Shown: positions 16,966 through 26,549, counted from the first letter of the stretch. The stretch is 64,000 bases of DNA from Erythrobacter sp. NAP1 (GCF_000152865.1 NZ_CH672390.1:2955468-3019467), one strand, 5' to 3'. The notes: generated from the sequence alone by a model not told the origin. Numbers and translations: made by a program.

Positions 16966-17855
16966 CCGCGACCCGTATTGACGGCAAAGCCTTCGCCGCG
17001 CGCCTGCGCGAGCGTGTAGGCGAACGCGCTCTCGAATTCGCCGAGGCCGCAGGGCGCAAGCCAGGCCTCGCGGTGGTGCTGGTTGGCGACGATCCGGCGA
17101 GCCAGGTCTATGTCGGCTCAAAGGGCAAGGCGACCGTTGCCGCCAACATGCTGAGCTTTGAATATCGGCTTCCTGCCGATGCCAGCGAAGAGCAGCTCAT
17201 GAAGCTGGTGGACGATCTGAACAATGATGACCGCGTCGACGGCATCCTCGTCCAGCTACCGCTACCCGATCACCTCGACGAGCAATCGATCATCGCCGAG
17301 ATCAGTCCGGACAAGGACGTCGACGGCTTCCATGTGATCAACGCCGGACGCCTGAGCGTCGGGCAATCCGGCTTCGTGCCGTGCACGCCGCTTGGCTGCA
17401 TGATGCTGCTGACGGACCGGCTCGGCGATCTGTCGGGTCTCGAGGCGGTCGTGATCGGTCGCTCCAACATTGTCGGCAAGCCGATGGCGCAGCTGCTGCT
17501 CGACGCCAACGCCACCGTCACCATCGCGCATAGCCGTACGAAGGATCTCGCCAGCGTCGTTAAGCGCGCGGACATCGTCGTTGCGGCAGTCGGTCGTCCG
17601 CAGATGATAACCAAGGACTGGCTGAAAGATGGCGCGACCGTGATCGACGTGGGCATCAACCGCCTGCCGCCCGAACCGGGCAAGGAAAAGGGCAAGCTGG
17701 TCGGCGATGTCGCTTACGACGAAGCGTCTGAAGTCGCCTCGGCCATCACGCCGGTTCCCGGAGGCGTGGGGCCGATGACGATTGCCGTGCTTCTGAGAAA
17801 CACCGCGGTCGCCGCTTATCGCAATGCAGGCCTCGAGGTGCCGGAGGGACTATGA
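16962..17855 (+). CDS. folD: bifunctional methylene-THF dehydrogenase / methenyl-THF cyclohydrolase
   Basis: Interconverts 5,10-methylene-, 5,10-methenyl- and 10-formyl-tetrahydrofolate using NADP. 297 residues, normal length. Substrate/catalytic motif [12 protein letters not shown] (Tyr and Lys), [10 protein letters not shown], the cofactor loop [12 protein letters not shown], and the terminal [10 protein letters not shown] are all present. It overlaps yggT upstream and the lipoprotein gene downstream by four bases each, so the three are one operon. Confidence 0.96.
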   Translation: MTATRIDGKAFAARLRERVGERALEFAEAAGRKPGLAVVLVGDDPASQVYVGSKGKATVAANMLSFEYRLPADASEEQLMKLVDDLNNDDRVDGILVQLPLPDHLDEQSIIAEISPDKDVDGFHVINAGRLSVGQSGFVPCTPLGCMMLLTDRLGDLSGLEAVVIGRSNIVGKPMAQLLLDANATVTIAHSRTKDLASVVKRADIVVAAVGRPQMITKDWLKDGATVIDVGINRLPPEPGKEKGKLVGDVAYDEASEVASAITPVPGGVGPMTIAVLLRNTAVAAYRNAGLEVPEGL

Positions 17856-18613
17856 AGAAGACCACTGCCGCGATCACGCTCGTCACGCTTGGCGCCATGC
17901 TTGCAGCCTGCGGGAGCCCTCGCCCTCGTGGTCCTTCCAACGCGATCATCGCTCGCGCGTTGACGGGCGCTCCGGGTGAAGCGCAGCCGAGCACACTTGT
18001 CTCGACCGAAATCGCCTATGCGCGCGCTGCGCAGGAGCAGGGACAATTTACCGCAGGCTCTGAATTCGCGGCGGCCGGTGCAATCTTCCATACCCGCAAT
18101 GGCGGTGTGCCCTTCGCCACCCTTGTTCCTGCGCTGGAAGATCCCGCGACCGCGACCGAATGGGGACCGCGCACCGTGCTCATGAGCTGCGATGGCTCAG
18201 TCGCGCTGACGCAGGGGCGCTTCAAGGACCCTGATGGCTTCGTTGGCAATTACGTCACAGCATGGTCGCGGCAGAGCGATCTCACCTACAAGTGGACCTA
18301 TGACGTGGCTGGTCGCGACAATCCGCAACCGCCGCCTCGCACGGAGTTCGAGGACGGCGACATCGTCGTGACCGCCATCGATTCCGTTCAGGGCCTCGTC
18401 GCGACATGTCCGAGCGAGCGTATCGTCCTGCCACCTGCTCCCGAAGATTCGCCGGTCGCTTTGGGCGGCGAGAACGTCAAAACCTCTCGAGATGGCACCT
18501 TGCGCTGGCGCTGGGAGCATCGCGGCGCGAACGACAAATATGTCGTCGCCGAGTATTTCTACAACGGCGCGTGGGTGACCGCGATCGAGGAATCCTTCGA
18601 ATCCTCCTCTTGA
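17852..18613 (+). CDS. putative lipoprotein, unknown function
   Basis: 253 residues with lipobox LAAC (Cys about 20). The mature region contains two Cys (LMSCDGS, ATCPSE) and ends with a strand-rich segment [30 protein letters not shown] do not recognise a domain. The four-base overlap with folD suggests co-translation, though a folate link is not obvious. Confidence 0.75.
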   Translation: MKKTTAAITLVTLGAMLAACGSPRPRGPSNAIIARALTGAPGEAQPSTLVSTEIAYARAAQEQGQFTAGSEFAAAGAIFHTRNGGVPFATLVPALEDPATATEWGPRTVLMSCDGSVALTQGRFKDPDGFVGNYVTAWSRQSDLTYKWTYDVAGRDNPQPPPRTEFEDGDIVVTAIDSVQGLVATCPSERIVLPPAPEDSPVALGGENVKTSRDGTLRWRWEHRGANDKYVVAEYFYNGAWVTAIEESFESSS

Positions 18614-18669
18614 TCTTCGGTGCGAAGGGTGTTCAGGGCGGGCTTTGACGCGATTTTGCACGAGCCGCC

Positions 18670-19293
18670 ATGCTGCCTGAACTCTTCATCTCTGCCTTCA
18701 TCACCCTGTTCGTCGTGATCGACCCGCCGGGTTGCGCACCGATCTATGCCGGGCTGACCAAAAACGCGACCAACGCACAGGCGCGTAACATGGCCCTGCG
18801 CGCGACAGGGATCGCAGCGATTATCTTGCTGATCTTCGCCTTTTTCGGCGAGGACCTGCTCGGCGCGCTTCATATTGAGCTGGACAGTTTCCGCATTGCC
18901 GGCGGATTGATGCTGTTCTTCATCGCTTTCGAAATGGTGTTCGAGAAGCGCACCCAGCGCCGCGAGGAACGCGCCGACAAGGTCAGCGCAAGCGAGGTGG
19001 AGGACGTCTCGGTCTTTCCGATGGCGATGCCAATGCTGGCAGGGCCGGGCGCAATCGCTGCGATCATGCTGCTGATGAACGAAGCCGAGACGCCGACCGA
19101 AACGATCGAAGTGTTCGCTGCATTGGGCCTGGTGCTGATCATTACTGCAGTGTCACTAGTCGCAGCCGGGCCGTTGATCCGCCTGCTCGGCGACAAGGTC
19201 GAGGCCGTCATCACGCGCCTGCTTGGCGTGCTGCTCTCGGCTCTCGCTGCGCAATATGTGATCGATGGTTTGAGGGGCAGCTTCGCGAGCTGA
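18670..19293 (+). CDS. MarC family integral membrane protein
   Basis: 207 residues, six hydrophobic helices. The N-terminal FVVIDPPGCAPIY matches the family pattern (F..DP.G..P.F), and MAMPMLAGPGAIAA is the second half of the inverted-repeat core. MarC proteins were once called antibiotic-resistance proteins; several relatives transport neutral amino acids, so an exporter role is only inferred. Confidence 0.9.
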   Translation: MLPELFISAFITLFVVIDPPGCAPIYAGLTKNATNAQARNMALRATGIAAIILLIFAFFGEDLLGALHIELDSFRIAGGLMLFFIAFEMVFEKRTQRREERADKVSASEVEDVSVFPMAMPMLAGPGAIAAIMLLMNEAETPTETIEVFAALGLVLIITAVSLVAAGPLIRLLGDKVEAVITRLLGVLLSALAAQYVIDGLRGSFAS

Positions 19294-19417
19294 CACCTCT
19301 GTCGCGGTTGCGTCAATAATTCACCCAGGACGGAAGCGGCATGGCTCCAACCTGCACAACCAGAAAATCGTTTGCAATCCTAATGTTACTCGCTTCTGAC
19401 AGGGCTCGCCTCGCCGA

Positions 19418-19840
19418 CTAGATCAAAGCGCTGGTGATCCCCCATGCAGAACCGAGCGCTACGCCAATTGTCCCGAAGGCGCCGAGCGCGCGCATGCCTG
19501 CAAACGCCCTGCGAGCACCTGTGAGGTCTTCGCCATGCGACCCTGCCATCGAGCTGAAGCCGAGCGCATGGAACGCCCGCGCCACCGCGAAGGCGATGCA
19601 CAGGACAAGCACATAGGTCGTCTGCCCGACCAGCATCTCGAACAGCGCGATCACGACCAGGAACAGGCCGGAGTTCTCCGCCAAGTTGCCGTGTCGCCGC
19701 ACTTTGCGCTCAAGATCGCGGTCATCGCCGATGCCGATGAACTGGCCCTTGGTTCGATGCATGCCGACACTCAGCATCAGTGCGACTTGCAAGACGATCA
19801 CGAATGCGCCGAGCGCGGCAGTGTAGAGGGGCAGGTTCAT
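19418..19840 (-). CDS. MAPEG family membrane protein
   Basis: 140 residues with four hydrophobic helices. The family motif appears as RRHGNLAENSGLFLVV (usual ERxxxAHxN.xE region), followed by FAVARAFHALGF. MAPEG proteins are membrane enzymes related to glutathione transferase and prostaglandin synthase; bacterial YecN-type members have no proven reaction. It overlaps the upstream tetR gene by four bases and is very likely its target. Confidence 0.85.
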   Translation of the reverse strand: MNLPLYTAALGAFVIVLQVALMLSVGMHRTKGQFIGIGDDRDLERKVRRHGNLAENSGLFLVVIALFEMLVGQTTYVLVLCIAFAVARAFHALGFSSMAGSHGEDLTGARRAFAGMRALGAFGTIGVALGSAWGITSALI

Positions 19841-20481
19841 GTGGGCGGCTCCTGTTGGGGGATGGGAGTGTCGGCAAAGCCAATCAGCGCGAGCGAGGCA
19901 CGGCCTGCGTCAAGCACGCGCGAAGGCTCGGTTGCGACGCGGGCAGAGGCGAACGCGCCGTGGAGTAGCTGCGTCAATGTTCGCCCCAGGGAGCTGGAGA
20001 CGCCCTTGGTTGCCCGCGCCGCTATCGCGTCAGCGGCGATGATGGTGAAATGCTCTTCGACGATATCGAAGACTGCCTGCGCCTCGGCGCGGATCTCGGG
20101 CATGTCGCGCCCTAGCTCCAGAGCGAGACCGACGATGGGGCAGCCATACACGTCGCCCGTTTCCTGATGCAACGCGACGTGAATCGCGTAGATTTGCCCA
20201 TAGATTGCCGCGAGCCTGTCCTCGGGCTGGGAATAATGATCAAAGGTTGCCGAGAAGATCGTTTCGATGGTGGTGGCGCCGTTATGCTGCACAACTGCGA
20301 GCGCCAGATCGCGCTTGTCGGCGAAGTAGCGATAGACAGTTGCCTTGTTGACCTCCGCCGCCTCCGCGACGAGGTCGACGGACACGCCATGAAAGCTGTG
20401 CTGCCAGAACAGGCGTGCCGCCGTCGCCACTATGTGGGCGCGCGTGCGTTCGCCTTTGGTGAGGTTGGCACCGATGTTCAT
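19837..20481 (-). CDS. TetR family transcriptional regulator
   Basis: 214 residues. The N-terminal helix-turn-helix is typical: RAHIVATAARLFWQHSFHGVSVDLVAEAAEVNKATVYRYFADKRDL in residues 13-58, and the C-terminal ligand domain resembles TetR_C proteins of the AcrR/NemR group, with two Cys-free helices and YGCPIVGLA containing one Cys that might sense electrophiles. It lies upstream of a MAPEG gene, and a palindrome overlaps its start region, so autoregulation and control of the MAPEG gene are likely. Confidence 0.9.
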   Translation of the reverse strand: MNIGANLTKGERTRAHIVATAARLFWQHSFHGVSVDLVAEAAEVNKATVYRYFADKRDLALAVVQHNGATTIETIFSATFDHYSQPEDRLAAIYGQIYAIHVALHQETGDVYGCPIVGLALELGRDMPEIRAEAQAVFDIVEEHFTIIAADAIAARATKGVSSSLGRTLTQLLHGAFASARVATEPSRVLDAGRASLALIGFADTPIPQQEPPT

Positions 20482-20501
20482 AAGTAACCGTTTAGTTACT
20501 T
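20482..20501 (-). promoter_or_regulatory. TetR operator
   Basis: Perfect inverted repeat AAGTAAC-N6-GTTACTT directly before the tetR start codon. Its form and place fit an autoregulatory TetR-family operator. Confidence 0.6.
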
Positions 20502-20551
20502 CTGGGCCTGGCTCAAAGCGCTCTCATGCGACGATTTGTCGCAGTGGATCG

Positions 20552-21172
20552 CTATTGCAGCGTTGTGATCTCTTCCGACCCGTCGCTGCGACCGTAAAAC
20601 TGCATCAGCTGCATCAGCAATTCGCAGCGGTCCGTCAGGCTGTTCGCTTCCAGCAGCGCCTGTTTGGAAGCAGGATCGAAAGGCGCGATCTGCGAGACGC
20701 CGTTGATCAGCGACTGGTCGTCAAGCTTCTCGACCGAGTCCCAATCAACGCTATAGCCCTGCGCGTCGGCAAATTCGCGCGCTTCGCGTTCGAACCCGCC
20801 GCGCTGAGCGTGGCTGAGCACTTCGTCCTCGTCATCCTCGATGAGCTCACCTTCGACCTGCCTGAAGGCGGTGGCGACGTCGAGCTCACGCAGCAGGCGG
20901 AAGCGCGACATGCCTTCTAGGATGAGGTTGTAGCGCCCGTCATCCATCGCCTCAATCTCGCCGATCCGGCCCACGCATCCAACGGTATAGAGCGGCGATC
21001 CTTCGACCGGGCGTTGGGGTTGGATCATCGCGATCCGGCGGTCGCGCACGAGAGCATCGCCGACAAGTGCACGGTAACGCGGCTCAAAGATGTGCAGCGG
21101 CAATTGCAGGCCCGGAAACAGTATCGCACCGGGCAGAGGAAAGATCGAAAGGCGCAAAGGTTTAGCCAACAC
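20552..21172 (-). CDS. LON substrate-binding domain protein
   Basis: About 206 residues from the GTG at 21172; this start lies 3 bases after the stop of the thioredoxin gene, and the longer open frame overlaps that gene and has no binding site. The whole protein is a LON N-terminal (PUA-like) domain: LSIFPLPGAILFPGLQLPLHIFEPRYR, later VGCVGRIGEIE and YNLILEGMSRFRL. No ATPase or protease domain is attached. Such stand-alone LON-N proteins are common in alphaproteobacteria and presumed to bind proteins; their role is unproven. Cotranscription with the co-chaperone upstream suggests proteostasis. Confidence 0.88.
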   Translation of the reverse strand: MLAKPLRLSIFPLPGAILFPGLQLPLHIFEPRYRALVGDALVRDRRIAMIQPQRPVEGSPLYTVGCVGRIGEIEAMDDGRYNLILEGMSRFRLLRELDVATAFRQVEGELIEDDEDEVLSHAQRGGFEREAREFADAQGYSVDWDSVEKLDDQSLINGVSQIAPFDPASKQALLEANSLTDRCELLMQLMQFYGRSDGSEEITTLQ

Positions 21173-21174
21173 GC

Positions 21175-22116
21175 TTATCCGAACAGGATTTTCGACAGAC
21201 GGCGACGGGTGGCGACGACCCATTCGTCTTCCAGTCCGGTGGCCTCGAAAATCTGCAGCAGCTTGGCGCGCGCAGCGCCGTCGTTCCATTCGCGGTCGGC
21301 CTCGATCATGGCGAGCAGCGTGTCCGCCGCCTCGTCGCGCTGACCGCCCGCGAAGGCTGCTTCGGCATAGGCCATCTGCGCTTCCATATTGTCCGGCGAG
21401 GCCTTGGCAGTATCGCGCAGGCTTGCGAGTTCGCCGTCATCGACCTGCGTACCAGCAAGTTCCAGCGCGCTCTTCGCAGCCGCGATCGACGGATCGCTGG
21501 CAAGCTTTGGATCAGCCTCGATCGCGGTCATGACCTGCTTGGCTTCCTCGACCTGACCCAGCGCGACGAGCGAGCGGACGAGGCCGGCATGAGCGGGCGC
21601 GTTATCACTTGCGAACTCAGTGACCTGGGCAAAGATGCTGGCGGCGCGCTGTGCATCACCTTCTCCAAGTGCATCCTCGCCCATCTTGACGAACTGTTCC
21701 AGCTCCTCAGCCGAAGGCCCCTGCGGTGCACCATCCGCACCGCCAGCGCCGGCTTCGATTGGAAGCTGCGCGAGAAGCTGATCGAGCGCCTGCTTCAGCT
21801 GCGACTCGGTCCGCGCGCTGGTAAGGTCGGCAACCGGCTGACCCTGAAACAGAGCGTAGACGGTCGGGATCGACTGGACTTGGAACTGGCTGGCGACAAA
21901 TTTGTCTTCATCGACGTTGATCTTGGCTAGCACGACACCCTTGTCGGCGTATTCGGCAGCGACCTTCTCGATCACCGGGGCAAGCGCCTTGCACGGTCCG
22001 CACCATTCGGCCCAGAAGTCGACGATCACCAGCTTCGTCTTTGAAGGCTCGACGACCTCGTTGCGAAAGCGTTCGACTGCCTTTTGCTCTTCGATATTGA
22101 GACCCATGCTCGCCAA
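21175..22116 (-). CDS. thioredoxin-TPR co-chaperone (CnoX/YbbN-type)
   Basis: 313 residues. Thioredoxin domain in residues 1-115 with the active site AEWCGPCK; residues about 130-313 form TPR-like helices with a repeated GEDALGEGDAQRAASIF pattern. This layout matches CnoX (YbbN), which protects proteins from chlorine stress and hands them to DnaK/GroEL. Unlike E. coli CnoX (SxxC), this one keeps both Cys and may be redox-active, as in Caulobacter. AGGAG lies 7 bases before a TTG at 22116, which I prefer to the ATG three codons later. It precedes the LON-domain gene. Confidence 0.85.
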   Translation of the reverse strand: MASMGLNIEEQKAVERFRNEVVEPSKTKLVIVDFWAEWCGPCKALAPVIEKVAAEYADKGVVLAKINVDEDKFVASQFQVQSIPTVYALFQGQPVADLTSARTESQLKQALDQLLAQLPIEAGAGGADGAPQGPSAEELEQFVKMGEDALGEGDAQRAASIFAQVTEFASDNAPAHAGLVRSLVALGQVEEAKQVMTAIEADPKLASDPSIAAAKSALELAGTQVDDGELASLRDTAKASPDNMEAQMAYAEAAFAGGQRDEAADTLLAMIEADREWNDGAARAKLLQIFEATGLEDEWVVATRRRLSKILFG

Positions 22117-22333
22117 GGGAATGCTCCTGAATTCGTGATTGGTGAATAACCGGCCCTTATGTGGGGCGTTTTGCGGCCTTGTGAACCTTGCAATGTGCGC
22201 TGGCTAGGTGGCGTTGGCGCAATATTGCAGATTCGATGCAATTTTCCGCTTGCAGGCTCCGATAGGCGCTGCTAATCGCGCCGCCTCCCCGACAGAGAAG
22301 TGGCGAATTCGTCTCTCTGTGTGGCGTCAGTGA

Positions 22334-22408
22334 GCGGGCGTAGCTCAGGGGTAGAGCACAACCTTGCCAAGGTTGGGGTCGGGCGTTCGAATCGCCTCGC
22401 CCGCTCCA
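22334..22408 (+). tRNA. tRNA-Gly (GCC)
   Basis: Acceptor arms GCGGGCG and CGCCCGC, D-arm GCTC..GAGC, anticodon stem CAACC/GGTTG with loop TTGCCAA (anticodon GCC), and T-loop TTCGAAT. CCA is encoded after the discriminator T. Confidence 0.95.
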
Positions 22409-22573
22409 TTTTCTTTCAGCCAAGTTCGATCGGTCGCGATCGGCGCAGTTCATGCGTCCGACAGATTGCGTGGCCTCTTTACCGTGTATCGCGCCGGAGG
22501 TCGGCCAATTTCGGCGGTTTGTCGGCTTGTGCCGCATTTCTCCTTGATCTTGAGACTGGCCCCGCTAGGGCGT

Positions 22574-22600
22574 GATACGTTGTTACATTGTAACGTTATC
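22574..22600 (+). promoter_or_regulatory. Zur-like palindrome before TonB receptor
   Basis: The core GTTACATTGTAAC is a perfect 13-base palindrome (six-base arms around one T) with flanks GATACGTT and GTTATC extending the symmetry. It resembles the alphaproteobacterial Zur box and sits 33 bases before the GTG start. A zinc-repressed promoter would suit the His-rich receptor. Confidence 0.5.
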
Positions 22601-22632
22601 TCATTCATCAAAGACAAGAAGACTGGATCGCC

Positions 22633-24816
22633 GTGAAACCGATTACCTCTCGAATCGCCGTCGCCACCGCGCTCTCCTTTGCCGTTGTCGCTGCACCGGC
22701 TTGGGCGAATGAAGCGGACGAGACACCCGAAGCGAACCAAAGCGCGCAGCAGGATACTGGCGAGACCTCGTCCGCTCGGCGCGCGGAGGCACAGGACGAC
22801 GTGCATTATCGCGGCAACATCATCGTGGCGGCCGAAGGCCTGCAGGAGCTCGACTTCATCGCCGGGCAGGACGTCCTCGAAGTCGAACAGATCCAGCGCA
22901 ACTTCAACGGTCAGATCGGCGAAGTGCTCGCCAAGGTACCCGGCGTTTCCGCAACCAGCTTTGCCCCCGGCGCATCGCGTCCGATCCTGCGCGGCCTCGA
23001 TGGTGAACGCGTGCGCGTCCTCATCGACGGCCTCGGCACCGCTGACGTTGGCAACACCTCTGCCGATCACGCAACCACAATCGACCCGCTGACGGTCGAG
23101 CGCATTGAGGTCCTTCGCGGCCCGGCAGCGCTCCTTTACGGAAGCCAGGCGATCGGCGGCGTCGTTAACGTCATCGACCGCCGTATGCCGACGGTCGTTC
23201 CCGACCACACCATCCACCTCGATGCGCTCACCGCCTTCGACACCGCGAGCAACCTTCGCAGTGGCGGTGCGTCGATCGACGTTGGCCTCAATGACATGTT
23301 CGTCCTCCACCTCGACGGCTCGTTCCGCGAGACCGACAATCTCGAGATCCCCGGCTTCCAGCTGACCGACGATCTGCGCGCCGACCTGCTCGCCGATGCA
23401 GCTGAAGAGGAAGCGGAAGGCGAGTTCGAGGAAGCCGACGAGCTCCGCGAAGCTGCCAACCAGCAGGACTTCCTCCCCAACAGCCAGACCGAAGCCTACA
23501 CCTTCAACGGTGGCTTTGGGGTGATCCTTGGCGAGTCCACCTTTGGCGCTGCGGTCGGCTACTACGACACGACCTACGGCCTCATCGGCAACCCTGAAGG
23601 CGGCCATCACCACGGCGAGGAAGGCGAAGAGGAAGAGGGCGAGGATGAAGGCGAAGAGACCGTCTCAATCGGCCTTGAACAGTGGCGCTTCGACTTCAGC
23701 GGCGACGTCGCGCTTGGCGAAGGCTTTATCGAGCGCCTCAAGATCCGCGCCGGCTATTCCGACTACACCCACACCGAGTTCGAAGGCACCGAAGTCGGCA
23801 CCGTGTTCGACACCGAGACATTCGAAGCGCGCGCCGAGCTGATCCAGTCGACCGGCGGCGTGATCGGCGTCCAGTTCCTCAACCGCGACTTCTCTGCGGT
23901 AGGCGAGGAAGCCTTTGTCGCTCCGAATGAGACCGACCAGTTCTCGATCTTCACCGCACAGGAGTTCGACCTTGGCGGCGTTCAGCTTGAAGCGGCTGGC
24001 CGCTACGAGATGGTCGACGTCCAATCCGCTCCGCTCGGCCTTGAGCGCGACTTCGACCTGTTCTCTGGCGCCCTGTCGGCCATCGTCGAAAGCGAAGGCG
24101 GCGTGCGCGCTGGCCTTACCCTTTCGCGGTCCGAGCGCGCGCCGGCTGGCGAAGAGCTCTTCGCCGATGGCCCGCACATCGCGACCCAGACTTTCGAGAT
24201 CGGCAACCCCGACCTCGACGTAGAGAGCGCGTGGGGCATCGAGACCTTCGTGCGCGGCGATGTCGGCGACATCTCGTTCGGAGGCTCAATCTACTACCAG
24301 CAGTTCGACGACTTCATCTTCCTTTCGCCCACCGGTGAGGAAGAGGACGAGCTTCCGGTCTTCGTCTTCCTTCAGGAAGACGCACGCTTCTTCGGTTTCG
24401 AAGCCGACATCGCGATGCCGATCATCGAGCGTGACGATTTCACGATCTCGACCGACCTTCGTGCATCCTATGTCGACGCCGAGCTTTCGAACAATGGCGG
24501 CAACGTCCCGCGCATCCCGCCGCTCAGTCTGCTTGCTGCGGTCACTGGCGAAACCGGCCCGTTCGAAGCGCGCGCCGAGGTGCAGCACTTCGGTGAGCAG
24601 AACGACACCGCCGAGTTCGAGACCGAGACCGACGACTTCACCTTCGTCAATTTCTACCTCTCATGGCGCCCGATCGAGACGAACCAGAACGTCGTCGTCC
24701 AGTTGGCTGGTGAGAACCTGTTCGACGTCACCGGTCGCCGCCACACAAGCTTCACCAAGGACTTTGTGCCGCTCCCGGGACGCAACATCCGCGCAAGCGT
24801 ACGTCTCAGCTTCTAA
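22633..24816 (+). CDS. TonB-dependent receptor, ZnuD-like
   Basis: 727-residue outer-membrane receptor: signal peptide (MKPITSRIAVATALSFAVVA, cleavage near AWA), plug domain (LAKVPGVSATSFAPGASRPILRGLDGERVRVL), and a C-terminal beta-barrel ending in Phe (SVRLSF). The loop HHHGEEGEEEEGEDEGEE (His325-327 then acidic run) is a metal-binding loop as in ZnuD zinc receptors. Start is GTG. The Zur-like palindrome just upstream supports zinc uptake. No ABC transporter is adjacent. Confidence 0.88.
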   Translation: MKPITSRIAVATALSFAVVAAPAWANEADETPEANQSAQQDTGETSSARRAEAQDDVHYRGNIIVAAEGLQELDFIAGQDVLEVEQIQRNFNGQIGEVLAKVPGVSATSFAPGASRPILRGLDGERVRVLIDGLGTADVGNTSADHATTIDPLTVERIEVLRGPAALLYGSQAIGGVVNVIDRRMPTVVPDHTIHLDALTAFDTASNLRSGGASIDVGLNDMFVLHLDGSFRETDNLEIPGFQLTDDLRADLLADAAEEEAEGEFEEADELREAANQQDFLPNSQTEAYTFNGGFGVILGESTFGAAVGYYDTTYGLIGNPEGGHHHGEEGEEEEGEDEGEETVSIGLEQWRFDFSGDVALGEGFIERLKIRAGYSDYTHTEFEGTEVGTVFDTETFEARAELIQSTGGVIGVQFLNRDFSAVGEEAFVAPNETDQFSIFTAQEFDLGGVQLEAAGRYEMVDVQSAPLGLERDFDLFSGALSAIVESEGGVRAGLTLSRSERAPAGEELFADGPHIATQTFEIGNPDLDVESAWGIETFVRGDVGDISFGGSIYYQQFDDFIFLSPTGEEEDELPVFVFLQEDARFFGFEADIAMPIIERDDFTISTDLRASYVDAELSNNGGNVPRIPPLSLLAAVTGETGPFEARAEVQHFGEQNDTAEFETETDDFTFVNFYLSWRPIETNQNVVVQLAGENLFDVTGRRHTSFTKDFVPLPGRNIRASVRLSF

Positions 24817-24860
24817 TCAGGCGTAGCGGCACACAGCCGTGTAGGAAAACGCTAATGCGA

Positions 24861-24890
24861 GCGGGCCGCCGGGATGACCGGTCGGCCCGC
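24861..24890. terminator. hairpin terminator between convergent genes
   Basis: Arms GCGGGCCG and CGGCCCGC with a further CCGG/CCGG pairing inside. No long T-run. Confidence 0.6.
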
Positions 24891-24921
24891 CCGTTCGTTG
24901 GAGCCGGTTCGTTGGGGCTGG

Positions 24922-25164
24922 CTAGAATTGCACGCCCGAGCGCACGAGCACCCAGCCTTCGGCGACCACGCTGAAGCCGAAGATGGTGAGCGCGGTGCAG
25001 ACGCCCTTGGGCGTTGTGACGACCCGGCCTTCGCCCGGATCGAGCGGCAGGAACTGACTGAGCACGAGCACGACGTCGCGCGCGTGGCTCATCATCCAGA
25101 CGGCGCTGAGCATCCAGCCGCCGGTAAGCGCGAAGAGGAGGACTTGGAGTTCGGGGACCGACAA
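24922..25164 (-). CDS. small membrane protein
   Basis: About 80 residues from a TTG preceded by GGAG (8-base gap). Two hydrophobic segments (VLLFALTGGWMLSAVWMM, GVCTALTIFGFSVVAEGWVLV) enclose a hydrophilic loop. No family recognised. It lies downstream of the reductase gene on the same strand and may be read with it. Confidence 0.5.
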   Translation of the reverse strand: MSVPELQVLLFALTGGWMLSAVWMMSHARDVVLVLSQFLPLDPGEGRVVTTPKGVCTALTIFGFSVVAEGWVLVRSGVQF

Positions 25165-25234
25165 GGGCTTTGCTCCTTCAATCTCGATCTCGCTTTTCCA
25201 ACGCGCCTCCTTTTTGCCGGTTCCCGCCTGCCCC

Positions 25235-26434
25235 TCAGCTTTCCAGCGTGAAGCTGATCTCGGCATGTTCCTGAAGCCGGTCGACCAGTGCCTCGCCCAG
25301 GAACGCGCCCGGTGTGCCGACCCCGCCCTCTGCGTCGCACGACAACAGCGCAATGCCGGTCTCGGCGAGCATCCGGCTGGTCGAGCCATAGCCCGGATCG
25401 TACTTGCCCTTCACACCGAAGTTCAGCGTTTCATCGTTCGGACCTTCGGCGACGAAGACGACGTCGTAGAAGCCTTTCTCGCGCTCTTCTGCGGTCGGCC
25501 CTTCGCCGGGCTTGGGCGGCTTTGCTCCGAACGGGTTCTTCATCATCTGCACCGCGGCTTCGGCCATCTGCTTGCCTGCATCGCCGGGGCTGGTGAGCAT
25601 CATCTCGTCATACTTGAAGTCCTCGCCATAAGGGTGGCCGAGGAGGTAGTTGGTGCGGTGCACATTCTTGGTGTTGATCGGCGCCATCACGAAGGGCGCG
25701 GCCCATTTGCCGAGCCCGCTCTCATAGGTTGGCACCATGCCCGAAGGCTGGCTTGGTCCTTCGAAGTCGCCGGTGAGCGCAAACGGGTTGGCGAGCGTCT
25801 TGAAGATCGAGGGGTTCTTGGCAGCCGCCTTCATCGTTGCGCCAAGGCTTGCTGCCGTGCCGCCGGAGAAGGTTCCGGCCATCGCGCGAACACGGCCCTT
25901 GATGCGGCTTGAAGGCGCGCCCCAGCGATCGTGCGCGGCCTTTTGCGTCATCATCACGCCAAGGTCGAACGGGATCGAATCGAACCCGCTGGAGAAGGTG
26001 ATGCGCGCCCCGCTTTCCTTGGCGACATCGTGCAGTTCCTTGATCTTGTCGGCCATCCAGGCAGGTTCTCCGCACAGATCGGCATAGTCGGTTCCGACTC
26101 GCGCGCAGGCGGCGACAAGTTCATCGCCATAGAGTTGGTACGGGCCAACGGTGGTGAGCACGACCTTCGTGCGCTTCGCCATGGCTTCCATCGCCTCGCG
26201 GCTGTCAGCGTCGGCCACGACCAGCGGGGTATCGTCTGGCGCGCCGATCAGAGTGCGCACGTCTTCGAGCTTGGCCTGATTGCGGCCCGCCATCGCCCAT
26301 TTGGGCGCGTTGTCAGAGTTGCCGTAATGCGAGTTGAGGTACTCCGCGACGAGGCGGCCGGTGTAACCGGTTGCGCCATAGACGATGATGTCGAATTCGC
26401 GGGTCTCTTTGTTAGTGTCTTTGCTGTCAGCCAT
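25235..26434 (-). CDS. saccharopine dehydrogenase-like (trans-acting enoyl reductase) protein
   Basis: 399 residues with AAGGAG upstream of ATG 26434. The N-terminal Rossmann motif is IIVYGATGYTGRLVAEYL, followed by VVLTTVGPYQLYGDELVAACARVGTDYADLCGEP, a stretch typical of the saccharopine dehydrogenase-like family, which includes mycobacterial trans-acting enoyl reductases and eukaryotic SCCPDH. A reductase acting on lipids or keto/enoyl intermediates is likely. The 21-bp array lies in its upstream region. Confidence 0.82.
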   Translation of the reverse strand: MADSKDTNKETREFDIIVYGATGYTGRLVAEYLNSHYGNSDNAPKWAMAGRNQAKLEDVRTLIGAPDDTPLVVADADSREAMEAMAKRTKVVLTTVGPYQLYGDELVAACARVGTDYADLCGEPAWMADKIKELHDVAKESGARITFSSGFDSIPFDLGVMMTQKAAHDRWGAPSSRIKGRVRAMAGTFSGGTAASLGATMKAAAKNPSIFKTLANPFALTGDFEGPSQPSGMVPTYESGLGKWAAPFVMAPINTKNVHRTNYLLGHPYGEDFKYDEMMLTSPGDAGKQMAEAAVQMMKNPFGAKPPKPGEGPTAEEREKGFYDVVFVAEGPNDETLNFGVKGKYDPGYGSTSRMLAETGIALLSCDAEGGVGTPGAFLGEALVDRLQEHAEISFTLES

Positions 26435-26526
26435 GTTCACTCTCCTTTGGCCCCCATGTGGAGGTGCAAGGGGGCTGAGTCAAAGGGCCATTTCAGGCGG
26501 CTGAGCAGCTGGTTCGGGGCGAGAAG

Positions 26527-26549
26527 TGGACCGCATGTTACACGGTCCA
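26527..26549 (-). other. hairpin shared by both 21-bp arrays (copy 2)
   Basis: Inverted copy of the hairpin at 9896-9918, with the same seven-base arms and the same flanking sequence through CACTTCTCG on the minus strand. Confidence 0.75.

Noticed and set aside
22289..22320. Regulatory hairpin upstream of tRNA-Gly
   Set aside because: CAGAGA/TCTCTG arms with a long loop; too weak to claim a function.
9896..26549. Two ends of one large transposon
   Set aside because: Although the arrays are inverted and transposon ends can carry repeated binding sites, the DNA between them is housekeeping (argB, folD, tRNA-Gly) with native composition and no transposase.
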